Positions 23,853 to 34,585 of a stretch of 64,000 nucleotides of DNA are shown one piece after another. A program made the position numbers and the translations under genes. This stretch comes from Oscheius tipulae. Taxonomy: Eukaryota > Nematoda > Chromadorea > Rhabditida > Rhabditidae. The first letter of the stretch is position 1. Each line of letters starts with the position of its first letter. The notes under the pieces are model-generated. The model did no database searches. It saw only the letters and a program-made list of their open reading frames with translations, and was not told the DNA's origin. The stretch lies in assembly GCA_037178975.1 (NCBI GenBank), contig JASJZH010000002.1, positions 8,173,501 through 8,237,500 on the forward strand, read 5' to 3'.

Positions 23853-24325
23853 CACAGATCTAAGATTCAAAGTTTAGATGGACTACCTGAATTGGGCGAG
23901 AGCTACACTGCATTCGACAAGTTTGACTACTGAAGCTGTGAATGGGTGAAAAGTCTTTTTAGCTAATTTTTCTCTTTCAGCTACAAGCCAGTGGGCAATG
24001 GGCGGATGTTCTGTGTTCTACAGGGTAGCCGATAAGTATTGGCGCGCTTACTCATATACAGTCCTTGTTTCCCACAGTTCATCTTAAAGGACTGTATATA
24101 GGCTGATTCAACACTAGTTTTTATGCTTTATTCGACCAACATAGTCTCATGTTATAGAGTTTTTCGGTTTGTCTAGAAAACAATGGATACCGCTTTCACC
24201 TCCTTGGCAAAATCAATCTAAAAAAGAGACCCAAACAATCATCCAGAGAAAAATCTTTCCGTTCTTTTCATACCAAAGGCATCATAATTGATCGACCACC
24301 CTGTACAACCATTACGTCAGTGTTG
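23853..24325 (+). pseudogene. C-type-lectin-like relic A, interrupted by a MITE
   Basis: Positions 23853-24020 plus 24306-24325 are about 85-90% similar to 33975-34175 (relic B). Both contain an acceptor followed by a frame reading TSQWAMGGCSVFY. This resembles the WND-x-x-C end of a C-type lectin domain as seen in relic C (WNDEGCAIAANYIYKK). A 283-bp transposon interrupts the exon at 24021-24303. No intact open frame spans the region, so it is treated as a pseudogene. The lectin assignment is by similarity to relic C and is moderate. Confidence 0.45.
24021..24303. mobile_element. Tc1/mariner-like MITE, 283 bp
   Basis: It is flanked by TA (24019-24020 and 24304-24305). Its ends form terminal inverted repeats: left CAGGGTAGCCGATAAGTATT, right (reverse complement) CAGGGTGGTCGATCAATTAT. 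The paralogous site at about 34158-34162 lacks the insertion and reads straight through (TTCTACTACCATTACG), giving an empty site. It has no coding capacity. TIR start CAGGGTG and a TA duplication are typical of Tc1/mariner-type non-autonomous elements. Confidence 0.85.
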
Positions 24326-25289
24326 GAACAAGCATAATTACCAAGCGGAATTACCTTGTTCTCTTTTATATAATGTTTGTACATATATTTTTGCTCTCGT
24401 GTCAATAGCGAGACGGTCTTGATTAGTAGCTGCCCCAATAAAGGTTGTAACCCTTGCTCGTCTATCTACTGTCGTCTCTACCACAATGGTATCTACCGGA
24501 GATACAACAGTCAGTTTTAATTTTATGGAAAGCCGGGAAAGGCTAGACACGAGGTTCTCTTCCTACGAAGCTGGGCTGAAACCAAAGGGAGAAGTAGGAG
24601 AACTTTCTAGACCCAGGCTTCAAAATTACGAGGAGAAGAAGACGCATGTTCTCGGGAATGGCACGGAGCCAACACATGCTTCCATTTTTAGTCTGTACAT
24701 GGTCATCTTTACTGAGTCAATGAATTGCTATTTGACTAGGGTCAGGACCTAGAGGACGGGAGGAAAAAGTTGCTGGTCTGTGGTGCAGGAAAGTGTCTCC
24801 GAACATCATTCTGTTGCATGTTTTCAAAAACAAGGTGCAGTCGTTTAGTTCAAAGAGACTCCCAAACCAAAAGACATCTACTGACGTCTGTTTCAACATG
24901 ATTATTCAGTGGCGTGCCCTCCAGGAAAGGTGTCCTTGAAAAAACTGAAAACCCGAACCGAAACATTTCAGATAACACCCTGAACAGGGAACTGCTCGTA
25001 TTAACTAGGCTCCTTATCATTTATTTGTTCGAGAGACTCCTCCGTTCTAGATTCTCCATGGAAACAGATCGATCTAGGAAGAGGAAGCTAGAAAGAGGTA
25101 CGTAATCCTGTAGTGATTTTGGTTTGGTGGGTACTTTGATACTACATGGACGCAATTTTCCAAATGTCCCAAAGTGCAGCAATCACTTTCCGTGAATATA
25201 ATCTTTTTATACAAACTTAATGATACAGTAACTTGAACTAACTGCAAATGAAAGGAGTTTTAAAGGGACAGTCTAATTATGGTATATGG

Positions 25290-25712
25290 GTAAACGACGC
25301 GCTTTTTTCGGGTCCAAATTTTCCTGAATAAGCTTATTTACATTTTTTGGGGCTATACATACATTTCATCGATTTCTAAGTGCGCTCAATCGATTCGCCG
25401 TCAATCACCCCGTCTACTTTGACAAACAAATTGCCGAAGAAAATGGAGGAAATTGACGAAATGCTGTTTCAGCTTGTACAGCCATTTTCTATTTTTCTTA
25501 TTGTCTACTTCGACATCAATAATGGCGAGAATAATAAAAAAATTTGAGGAAATACTGTTTTTCTCCCGTTTTTATTATTTTCTTCATTATTATCGCCATT
25601 TTTGACGTCGAAGTAGACGTTTCTGGGGTAATATTCAATGCTGAGTCGATGAAACACACTTAGAAGTTACAAAAATGTGTGTAAAGCGCCGAAAAATGCA
25701 AAAAGGCTTATT
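25290..25712. mobile_element. Fold-back (long inverted repeat) element, about 0.42 kb
   Basis: The left arm contains, in order, AAGCTTATTTACATTTTTTG, TTTCTAAGTGYG, TCGATT, and CCCCGTCTACTTTGAC then GTCTACTTCGACATCAATAA. The right arm is the imperfect reverse complement, ending GACGTCGAAGTAGAC then AAAAATGCAAAAAGGCTT. The arms are about 190 bp with indels, around a centre near 25545. No ORF is present. It abuts the decayed kinase N-lobe copy. Confidence 0.6.
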
Positions 25713-25714
25713 TT

Positions 25715-25905
25715 GAGTGAATATCAGTGTTTCTTTAATCCAGCATTCCAATCAGATGACGAGTGTTGACGCTCCTGTATCCATCTACCGGCTCGGGAAG
25801 AATATTTCTGACTTGTACATCATTAACTACGGAATAGAAGGTAGTATCTATACGGCTGAGGTGTCAAAAAGTATAACAACTATGACAGTAATTAGTTACT
25901 AGCTT
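25715..25905 (+). pseudogene. Decayed duplicate of the kinase N-lobe exon
   Basis: It aligns with the first exon of the downstream kinase (26340-26490). The shared order is TTTAATCCAGCATT, GTTGACGCTCCT, CGGCTCGGGAAGAA, and frame IYRLGKNISDLYI versus NFRLGENIFNLQY. The glycine loop has decayed (GIEGSIYTAEV) and no further kinase exons follow before the second copy. It is a tandem partial duplicate. Confidence 0.6.
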
Positions 25906-26274
25906 TCGACTACGGTTGCGGTTTAGTTGCTGCTCCAAAATACTGGGAGCATGTTGCTTCTTAAGTTCCCTACAACTGCTCGGAATAGGAATGAGATTGA
26001 ACATTCTATTAATTAAAAGCACACATAATTACAGAATTATATAACTCTTTCCCCCACTTTCTATTATCCAAACGTGTGTTTCTAGGATCTTGTACGTCCA
26101 AACGTGCTTTTTTACGAAATAAGATGGTCTTGTTATAACTGTAGGACCATATGACACCGATATATTATCCCAAAACCTGCCTTATAATACAGAGAGAGAG
26201 AGAGACTTTTGAGCATTTGAACTAGGTAACGTCCGTGTAGTACCAAAGTACCGTGATTTCGACCTGTTACAGGG

Positions 26275-27847
26275 ATGCAACTAGTAAAGAAGTCATGCGC
26301 TAAGATGGATCGTAACAATGTTGCTGTTCAATCTTGGAGTGGTAATGGACAAGTCTTTAATCCAGCATTTCAAACAGATAACGACAGTGTTGACGCTCCT
26401 ATATGCAACTTCCGACTCGGGGAGAACATTTTCAACTTGCAGTACTTGAACCACGGAGGACAAGGTATTATCCATACAGCCAAAGTGGCAGATTTAGGGT
26501 GTGTTTGTTTCCTGCAGAAGTTCAAATCAATATTTTAGAAAGGCCTGCGTTAAAACCTTTAACATATTCGACGAGAACTCGAGGAAGGAAGCGGAAATGC
26601 TTTTGAGCCTGGTATAGATCCTACCTCTCTTTTATTTCTACTTCAGAGAGGTAAACATTTGAATTTTGTGGAAGTCTTCGGTACGTATATAAAGTTCAAT
26701 CGTGAGGAGGGATACGTGATGGAGCTTTTGGGTGGCGGCACCCTGAACGATGGTAGCTTGGTGAGATCCAACAATACATTTTTTTTAGCAATTTACTCTG
26801 ACTATCGTTACAAACCTGAACTGGCCTACTTTTGGATGCTGCAAATAGTTTATGGCGTGGCCTATTTACAGATGAACGATATTGTTCATCTAGATTTGAA
26901 ACCTTTAAAGTAGGCAAGACAGAGAGACAGGGATACTGTGAGACAGAAACACAGATAGACAGAAAGATGGACGACATTGCTATCCCATATATTTAGTTTG
27001 CTATTGAATTCTACGCGGAAATTCGTAAAAATTGCAGACTTTGGGCATTCGAAAAACTTGAAACTCTCCGAAATAAATGGCGGGTTGTGCAAACGATTTT
27101 ATAGCACAAATACATTTATAGCGGAGGAACTAACATATACATGGCGCCGGAATTGTTCGCCGAAAACGACGCAGATACACTCGATTGGCGTCAGTGCGAC
27201 ATTTATTCAATCGGTATAACACTTTGGGAGATACTCTACCGACAGTATGCAATCATTTTGAAAATAGTTCAATTTCCAAGGAAGCCTTTCAAACAACAAA
27301 AATGGACAGAAGACGAAGTTATGAAAGGAGTTCGTCCCTGCTTGGACAATTTTCTTTGGTATCCGGAAATTAAAGAAGTGCTTGAAATGTAATACGCTTT
27401 TTTCTTCACTTTCATTTGAATTGAGGTCCTGGCAAGCAGACCCATCGGAACGCAGTCTCATGTATTGTGTTGTTGCTTTGCTGCAAGCAATGGAGGTGAC
27501 GTCTTTGTCATCTTCAAATTGTTGAAAATTCTGTCTATTTGTCTGTCTCTCTGTTTCTCGGTCTCTCTCTGTCTCTCTCCGTCTCTCTGAATTTTTCACA
27601 CTGTTCGACTTATGATGTTGAATAGTTTCCGTTTTAGAAAATCCCTAACAATCGCTTCTCGCCACAAAGGTTATACGCATTGTATTGGAGCACGAAGAAA
27701 GAGTATCTCATGAATATAACTCTCGTCTACCGGATGACGAGACATGAAAGAGTAACAGCCTATTTGGAGGAAGTACTTAACTACATAATCGAAAATTGCG
27801 AAAGAGAAGAACGCATCGATGGATTAGAATCTGTTGGTCAGAGTTAA
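26275..27847 (+). CDS. TKL-type protein kinase, 397 aa
   Basis: Seven exons (26275-26498, 26539-26611, 26647-26909, 26997-27083, 27122-27388, 27426-27495, 27638-27847) join with consistent phase. Kinase motifs are visible in order: glycine-rich loop HGGQGIIHTAK (res 60-70), VAIK lysine in ACVKTF (K80), alpha-C glutamate in KEAEML (E94), hinge VMELLGGGTL, catalytic loop HLDLKPLN (D182, N187), DFG (201-203), APE in YMAPEL (224-226), CDIYSIGITLWEIL, and a WQADPSER helix-I region. HLD in place of HRD is common in TKL kinases, so the protein should be catalytically competent. The substrate is unknown. The ankyrin exon starts 370 bp downstream and may belong to the same transcript (compare ANKK1/RIPK4). 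Intron 3 carries GACAGAGA repeats and intron 6 a GTCTCTCT array. Confidence 0.8.
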
Positions 27848-28218
27848 ATGCTTCTCTCAATGAAGATTTCAGAGAAGTTTCCAAAGCCACGTTTTTCAGC
27901 GACTGTGCCTTACGTATATAGGCGACAATGCAAGTCTTTTTTCCAGGATCCGTATTACAGAATATTGTGGCCAGAATCATCACTTTAAAACATCCCATTT
28001 GGTAAGGCAGCTAGCGGATATAGCTAAAGCGAGCTTGCGGTTATTGCGTCCAAGCGCCCAAAGTTGGTGCGCAAACAAAAATCAATTTTTCCTTGAGCTA
28101 TAAAAATAATGGTTTGGATTGCCGCACAAAATGCTGTAAAATCGCGCTAATGAGTTTGCAGTCGGATACTCGCTTTAAAGGGAAACTGATATCGTCCCCT
28201 CATTCCCTCACAGTGACA

Positions 28219-31171
28219 GCATCCCTTTAAGAACCGTACTCCTCTTCACTTTGCTGCCCTAAAAGGTCACATCGACAAAGTGAAGCTTCTCCTCCAACAT
28301 GGAGCTACTATCGACAGTGAAGATAGCGATCACGCCACTAAACTTCACCTTGCTGCCCAAGAGGGGCACGATCAAGTAGTGGACGTGCTTCTTGGGGCAG
28401 GAGCTTCGGTCTCTTCAAAGGATATAGATGGGAGGACTCCTTTACATTTTGCTGTTGGACATCATCGACTTGAAAGTGCCAGAACCCTGATCAAGCATCG
28501 CGCGCCGATCGATGCCGGTAACCTTAAGAACCGTACTCCTCTTCACTATGCTGCCAAAAAAGGTCATGTTGAACTGGTCAAACATCTCCTCCAACATGGA
28601 GCTACTATCGACAGTCGTGACAATGACCTCTACACTCCACTTCACGTTGCTGCCCAAGAGGGGCACGATGAAGTAGTGAAAGTGCTTCTTGGCGCCGGAG
28701 CTTCGGAATCTTCAAAGGATAAAGATGGGAAAACTTCTTTACATTTTGCTGCTATATATAAACACAGTGAATGTGCCAGGACCCTGCTTGAGCAACACGC
28801 GCCGATCGATACCGTCGATGTGAGCGGTTGTACTCTTCTTCACGAGGTTGTCGCAATAGGTCATGTTGATATTGTAAAGCTTCTCCTCCAACATGGAGCT
28901 ACTATCGACAGTCGTGATAACGACTACGCCACTCCACTACACTTTGCTGTCCAAGAGGGGCACGATCAAGTAGTGAACGTGCTTCTTGGCGCCGGAGCTT
29001 CGGTTTCTTCGAAGAATAAAGATGGATGCACACCTCTTCACATTGCTGCCCAAAAATGTCATGTTGACATGGTCAAGCTTCTCCTCCAACATGGAGCTAC
29101 TATCGACAGTGAAGATAGCGATCACGCCACTCCACTTCACCTTGCTGCCCAAGAGGGGCACGATCAAGTAGTGAACGTGCTTCTTGGCGCCGGAGCTTCG
29201 GTTTCTTCGAAGAATAAAGATGGATGCACACCTCTTCACATTGCTGCCCAAAAATGTCATGTTGACATGGTCAAGCTTCTCCTCCAACATGGAGCTACTA
29301 TCGACAGTGAAGATAGCGATCACGCCACTCCACTTCACCTTGCTGCCCAAGAGGGGCACGATCAAGTAGTGGACGTGCTTCTTGGGGTAGGAGCTTCAGT
29401 CTCTTTAAAGGATAAAGATGGATGCACACCTCTTCACATTGCTGCCCAAAAATGTCATGTTGACATGGTCAAGCTTCTCCTCCAACATGGAGCTACTATC
29501 GACAGTGAAGATAACGATCGCTTCACTCCACTTCACCTTGCTGCCCAAGAGGAGCACGATCAAGTAGTGGACGTGCTTCTTAGCGCCGGAGCTTCGGTTT
29601 CTTCAAAGAATAAAGATGGGAGGACTCCTTTACATATTGCTGTTGGACATCATCGCATTGAAAGTGCCAGAACCCTGCTCAAGCATCACGCGTCGATCGA
29701 TGCCGGTGGTTTTAAGGACCGTACTCCTCTGCACTATGCTGCTCAAGAGGGTCATGTTGACATGGTCAAGCTTCTCCTCCAACATAGAGCTACTATCGAC
29801 AGTGAAGATAACGATCGCTTCACTCCACTTCACCTTGCTGCTCAAGAGGGGCATGATCAAGTAGTGGACGAGCTTCTTGACGCCGGAGCTTCGATTTCAT
29901 CAAAGAATAAAGATGCGTGGACACCTCTTCACATTACTGCTTATCATGGACATCATCAGGTCGTGGGAATACTCCTCACAGCAGGAGCTTCGGTTTCTTC
30001 AAAGGATAAAGATGGGAGGACTCCTTTACATTATGCTGCTCAAAAAGGTCATGTTGACATGGTCAAGCTTCTCTTCCAACATGAAGCTATCGTCGACAGT
30101 AAAGATAACAAACACGCCACTCCACTTCACCTTGCTGCCCAAGAGGGGCACGATCAAGTAGTGAACGTGCTTCATGGTGCCGGAGCTTCGGTTTCTTCAG
30201 AGAATGAAGATGGTTGGACACCTCTTCACATTGCTGCTTCTCAGGGAGATAATTTGTTGGTGGTAATGTTCATCACAGCAGGAGCTTCGGTCTCTTCAAA
30301 GGATAAAGATGGGTGGACTCCTTTACATTATGCTGCTCAAAAAGGTCATGTTGACATGGTCAAGCTTCTTCTCCAACATGGTGCTACTATCGACCGTGAT
30401 GATAACGATCACTTTACTCCTTTGCACATTGCTGCTAGTCAGGGACATCATCTGGTCGTGGAAATGCTCATCAAAGCAGGAGCTTCGGTCAATTCTAATT
30501 GTAAAAATGGGAGGACTCCTTTACATTTTGCTGCTAACAATTATCGCATTGAAAGTGACAGATCCCTGCTCAAGCATCGCGTGCCGATCGATGCCGGCAG
30601 AACTCCTCTTCATTATGCCGCCGAGGGTAGACAGGAACTAATGGCAAAGCTTCTACTTGACGGCAATGTTGATCCTGATGTTTGTGATTGCGACGGACGT
30701 ACTCCTCTTCATATCGCTTCCAATGAAAACATGATCAAAGTAGTCAAACTGCTGCTTCAATATAAGGCTACGATCGAAGTCACCGACAAAGATGGATGGT
30801 CTCCTCTTCAATTAGCCTGCTTCAAAGGTGCGATCGACTGCGTCACCTATCTCCTTGAACATGGTGCTAATCCGAACACGACAGACAATGATGGTTCAAC
30901 TGCACTACATAACGCTACGCATGCTAACCACGCCGATGTTGTCAAAATCCTCATCCAATATGGAGCCAATGTAGAGGCCCGTAATATCGATGGTCAATCA
31001 ACACTGCAAATTGCCAGTTTTAAAGGACATTTTGACGTTGTAACTCTTCTCCTACAAGCTGGCGCCAATCCTAATAGTGCGAACAAGAACAATGAGACTC
31101 CTCTACAGTTGGCTCGAGCAAATAATCACAACGAAGTAGCGTCCATTCTAGGAAAATATGGAGCCCATTAG
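28219..31171 (+). CDS. Ankyrin-repeat protein, single 2.95-kb exon, about 983 aa
   Basis: An acceptor (CACAGTGACAG) precedes the open frame at 28219, which runs to TAG 31169-31171. It consists almost entirely of about 29 ankyrin repeats of 33 residues (G-x-TPLHxAA...G...VVxxLLxxGA). There is no in-frame ATG near the 5' end, so at least one upstream exon supplies the start. A candidate exon at about 27950-28004 (ending GTAAGG) would be in phase, and the upstream kinase is another possible partner. Repeats are very similar at DNA level: the 198-bp (66-aa) unit from about 28974 recurs at 29172 with no difference that I could see, and again, diverged, at 29370. No death, SOCS, membrane or signal segment is seen. 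It is a protein-interaction scaffold of unknown partner. Confidence 0.85.
28974..29567 (+). repeat. 198-bp tandem repeat within the ankyrin exon
   Basis: The unit spans two ankyrin repeats. Units at 28974-29171 and 29172-29369 appear identical. The third (29370-29567) has several substitutions. This indicates recent tandem duplication or gene conversion. Confidence 0.75.
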
Positions 31172-31278
31172 ACGAACAAATATCCAACAACAGTTAGATT
31201 GAACTTCAAGTAGAAATCATGATTGTAATATTTTCATTGTTTTATCCATGTTTCTCTACTCTCGACTCCATTCTGTCT

Positions 31279-31346
31279 TGCAAATTGCTGCTAGTCAGGG
31301 ACATCATCTGGTCGTGGAAATGCTCATCAAAGCAGAAGCTTCGGTC
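31279..31346 (+). repeat. Detached ankyrin-repeat fragment in the 3' flank
   Basis: The block from CAAATTGCTGCTAGTCAGGG to GCAGAAGCTTCGGTC is almost identical to 30427-30492 in the ankyrin exon. It is out of frame and lies downstream of the stop, before AATAAA at about 31368 and 31399. It is a copied or residual repeat. Confidence 0.7.
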
Positions 31347-31366
31347 GCTTTGTTTTTTTTCTGTCT

Positions 31367-31405
31367 AAATAAAACCAAACATCTACAAACCCTGTATTAA
31401 ATAAA
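31367..31405 (+). terminator. Two AATAAA poly(A) signals
   Basis: Hexamers at about 31368 and 31399 lie about 200-230 bp after the ankyrin stop codon on the same strand, so they are plausible 3' processing signals for it. Confidence 0.4.
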
Positions 31406-31419
31406 ACCTCCCGTCTTGT

Positions 31420-31710
31420 CGTTCTCCTCAAATCGGCAGCGAGTCTTCTCCTACCACCTCGACCGACTTCTGCCTATGAACGAAGCGTCCGAACTGCTTG
31501 ATTGCGCAGCAAACCTGCCAGTCGTCCTCCTTGTCCACAATCATGCTCCTCAGCTGGAGACACAAGGTCTCATCATAGCTGCTTCTCCTCTTGTTGGTTC
31601 TGTCGTAGCATCGTGTTCCACATCCGAGGGATGGAGCCAGCTCTTGAAGCTGCTCCAGCCGGCAGAGAGAGCGTCTGTCCAGGAGGGCGTCGAAACCCGA
31701 ATCTTTTGGA
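31420..31710 (-). CDS. Possible unassigned coding exon
   Basis: The minus strand is open for about 95 codons (contains DALLDRRSLCRLEQLQELAP and YDETLCLQLRSMIVDKEDDW), ending TGA just below 31440. The plus strand is also open for 106 codons over the same bases (MNEASELLDCAANLPVV). The minus frame has the more protein-like composition, but I see no recognisable family, start or partner exon. Low confidence. Confidence 0.25.
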
Positions 31711-32681
31711 TGATGAATTTGTTTTTGGCAGGATAGAAAACCGAGGGGGTTATAGGCACGTGGACCAGGCTCTCAGGTATCAGTTTCAAATGGGATATAG
31801 GTAAACTTTTGAGTAGAGCGAAAAAGTTCTTTTTTCCCCGATTTGTTGATTTCCTGTTCACTCTTCAACTTCTGAATATTCTTCATATTTTTCCAACATA
31901 CTATGTGTTTCACTCAAGCTATTTCCTACTTGTAGTTTTTTGTATCCTGATATCAGGACACATTTCGTTGGTTGTCAAAAAACTATTCCCAAGAAGGATA
32001 GCTTGTGAGAAAACAAATGTTTCACGGATATTATGAGCGTGACCAACATATCTATTCTCCGTTAGACACAATAAGGTCAAATTAAGTTCTAAATGCGCCC
32101 AAAAGTCTGTGTGTGTATCTGTCTGTTTGAAGCCCTAATGGTACTTTTTCAGTTACAGCAATTACTGTCGAAGCCAAATCGAGTCAGTTTGGGAGATGCG
32201 TCTTTGGGTGCACGTTGCTTCTGTCCGGGTAGATCGACTGAAACAGCAATTACCTGTCACGAGCCCCAAGGGGGGCATCAGCCAAACTTGTTTGGGTGAA
32301 GTGAAGTTACAAGTTTTCAAAGTCTAGTCTCCGCATACTATTAGTGTTCCATGTAAACTCTCTCTTATATGCCAGACTTAAAACATTAGTACATTCCAAA
32401 GTACTAACTAAACTATGAAAGCGCGATAGTATTTGTGGTTGGCTCTGTTTCTTTGTCCGTGGCCACGAAACATAAGTAATACAAAAAGCTGTTGTTGTAA
32501 TTATATTCTCCTCATACTACTTCTATATGCTCGATGATCACTGTAGATTCAACACCTTTCTCATTGCTCTTGTCTCTCTGATATCCTAGGTGAAAAATAT
32601 TTCACTGGGAAGGTATAACTAGGAATTTGACGAAATTTCGTTGTATTCCGTGGACGAACTTATGATATAAATATCTCTGGG

Positions 32682-32733
32682 ACGAAAACAGTGAAGTGAA
32701 GAGAGTAAACTCTCTTCACTTCACTGTTTTCGT
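32682..32733. repeat. Perfect 25-bp palindrome
   Basis: The arm ACGAAAACAGTGAAGTGAAG plus AGAGT is followed by an AA loop and its exact reverse complement (32709-32733). It has no mismatch and a 2-nt loop. It does not contain ORF, tRNA or TIR features. Confidence 0.9.
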
Positions 32734-33734
32734 TCTCCTTTCCGATTTTCCTTTGTTTTTCCAACCTATTTTCAGCCACTTTCCCGTAACTCATCTTGCC
32801 ACCTAAATTTTCTTAAAATGTTTCACTGTCTGCACATAAGGAACGCCTTGTGTTCCCTTCGATATGGTCGATGCTCGGATATCCAAAAACGATAAAAGTT
32901 CTGGTTTTCCACCCTCCCTCCTTCTTCCCCGCCCCCACTGCATGAAACGCCTTTTCAAGTCTCTCTCTTGGAGAGTTCAACAGTTTTCCAATGGCCTTTG
33001 CGAACAGAATTACCTATATGGCTAGGCTGATAATACCTGTTCCAAAAACGGAAAACCTCGTTTTTTAATAACCGATTTCCAGACTCTCTCCTATGTTACT
33101 TTGAAAAATGACATACCTTCAAGCCGTTTACAGTGAAACACCTTGGTCTCTCAGGTCTTACCCATTCCGTCTCCCTGTCGCTTCGTCACCTCAAACTCCT
33201 CAGCTTACCTCTTCTCTCTGTCTCTTCATACTCATGTTTCAGTTACCATGCAGCAAGCGAAGCAAAGTATACATCTTTGACAGCCTATAGGAAAATGATG
33301 AAACATGATTGGTTCTGGGAATTCGTTCCAATACTCTTGTGCCTTTTTGATACCTATAGCTTTTTTTTTTTTAGGGAGAACATCATTTCCAATAGGCGAA
33401 ACAAGCTAGTCTCCTCCCTTATATTGGTTCTGCGATGCAAGAGTCACCCGGAAAAGAGTTTTCCTCGGGTTGGAAAACTGTCTACTCCTTGAAAGAAAGT
33501 GAAAGTTTTGCACCTACGTCGATGACAAATTGTCTTGGTAAAAGTTTTGATATTGTATGTACCTTCTGTGAAACAACTTTTTCACCGTTCGGTTGTTTGT
33601 TTACCCGGTCTGCCTCACTCTCCCTCTGGTTCTCCAACCCATCCAAGTCATACCTGAGCTTATCTCAGTTTCCAGAAATTTTTGGGAAATATGGCAGCCT
33701 GAAAGTCTCTCTCTGTCTCTCTATTTATCAATTC

Positions 33735-34175
33735 TATTTAGATCCTTGCCTGCCCCTTAGCATAAGCAGCTGTGCTTATCCTGGCCTTGAAACAGCCCTC
33801 GGCTGCTGTTATAAGAATTTAAGTTCATGTCTCAACCAAACATTTGCTCAAGCACAACGCCAAGTCCAAAAAATAAATCTGGCCTCTATCCTTCTGTGTT
33901 AATGCGGAGAATCTTTTTATTTACAGTAATTTATTCAACTTTCCGGAACTTGGATGAGACTCCAGTGGGTACAGAAAAGCACAGATCTAAGTTTCAAAGT
34001 TTAGATGGACTACCTGAATTTTGAAGAGTGCTAAACTGCATTCGACAAGTTTGACTACTGAAGCTGTGAATGAGTGAAAAGTCTTTTTGGCTAATTTTTT
34101 TTTCTTTTTTTCTCTCAGCTACAAGCCAGTGGGCAATGGGCGGATGTTCTGTGTTCTACTACCATTACGTCAGTT
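33735..34175 (+). pseudogene. C-type-lectin-like relic B
   Basis: The segment reading DPCLPLSISSCAYPGLETAL then GCCYKNLSSCLNQTFAQA matches relic C at 52210 on (PCLNSTQANCSYPGLTIALG, CYYLSTSPANQT). A later segment STFRNLDETPVG matches TAFKNLDGTPV of relic C. A third segment after an acceptor reads TSQWAMGGCSVFYYHYV. The parts lie in order but in different frames with stops between. It may be a multi-exon CTLD gene fragment or a pseudogene; the canonical QPDN/WND residues are not intact. Confidence 0.45.
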
Positions 34176-34554
34176 TGAGAGAGAGAGAGAGAGATACCAT
34201 TCCAACTTGCCAGTTCCATACCATCTTCCGCCCAGATCTGCTCCTCGTGATCATTAGATAAAGCTGGCCACCCAATTGTTGTGACGTCCCAAATTTTGGC
34301 CTTAATGGTATCGGAACATTTTCATCTACATTTTTGACGTTGGATTTCGCTTCTGTTAAAAATCTCCTCGAATTCCCATGTCAATATCTCCTCTCTCTCT
34401 TTATCTCACGGTCTTAGTTTCAATACACCGTCTAATGATCCCATAATTGAGAACGTGAACTTTGATTGAACTTCAGGGCAGGGACGTGTGAACTTTCAGC
34501 TCTGTCTCTCTTTGTCTCTCCGTCTCTCTGTCTTTTGGTCTTTCTGTCTTTCTG

Positions 34555-34585
<31 letters not shown>

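Noticed and set aside
28442-29860. Several minus-strand and alternate plus-frame ORFs of 60-142 codons
   Set aside because: They are shadows of the repetitive ankyrin exon: the same peptide recurs with the 198-bp period, and the sense frame fully explains it.
33133-33902. Contiguous protein from the plus ORFs at 33.1-33.9 kb
   Set aside because: Only the part from about 33735 shows similarity (lectin relic). The upstream part is low-complexity and lacks splice support.
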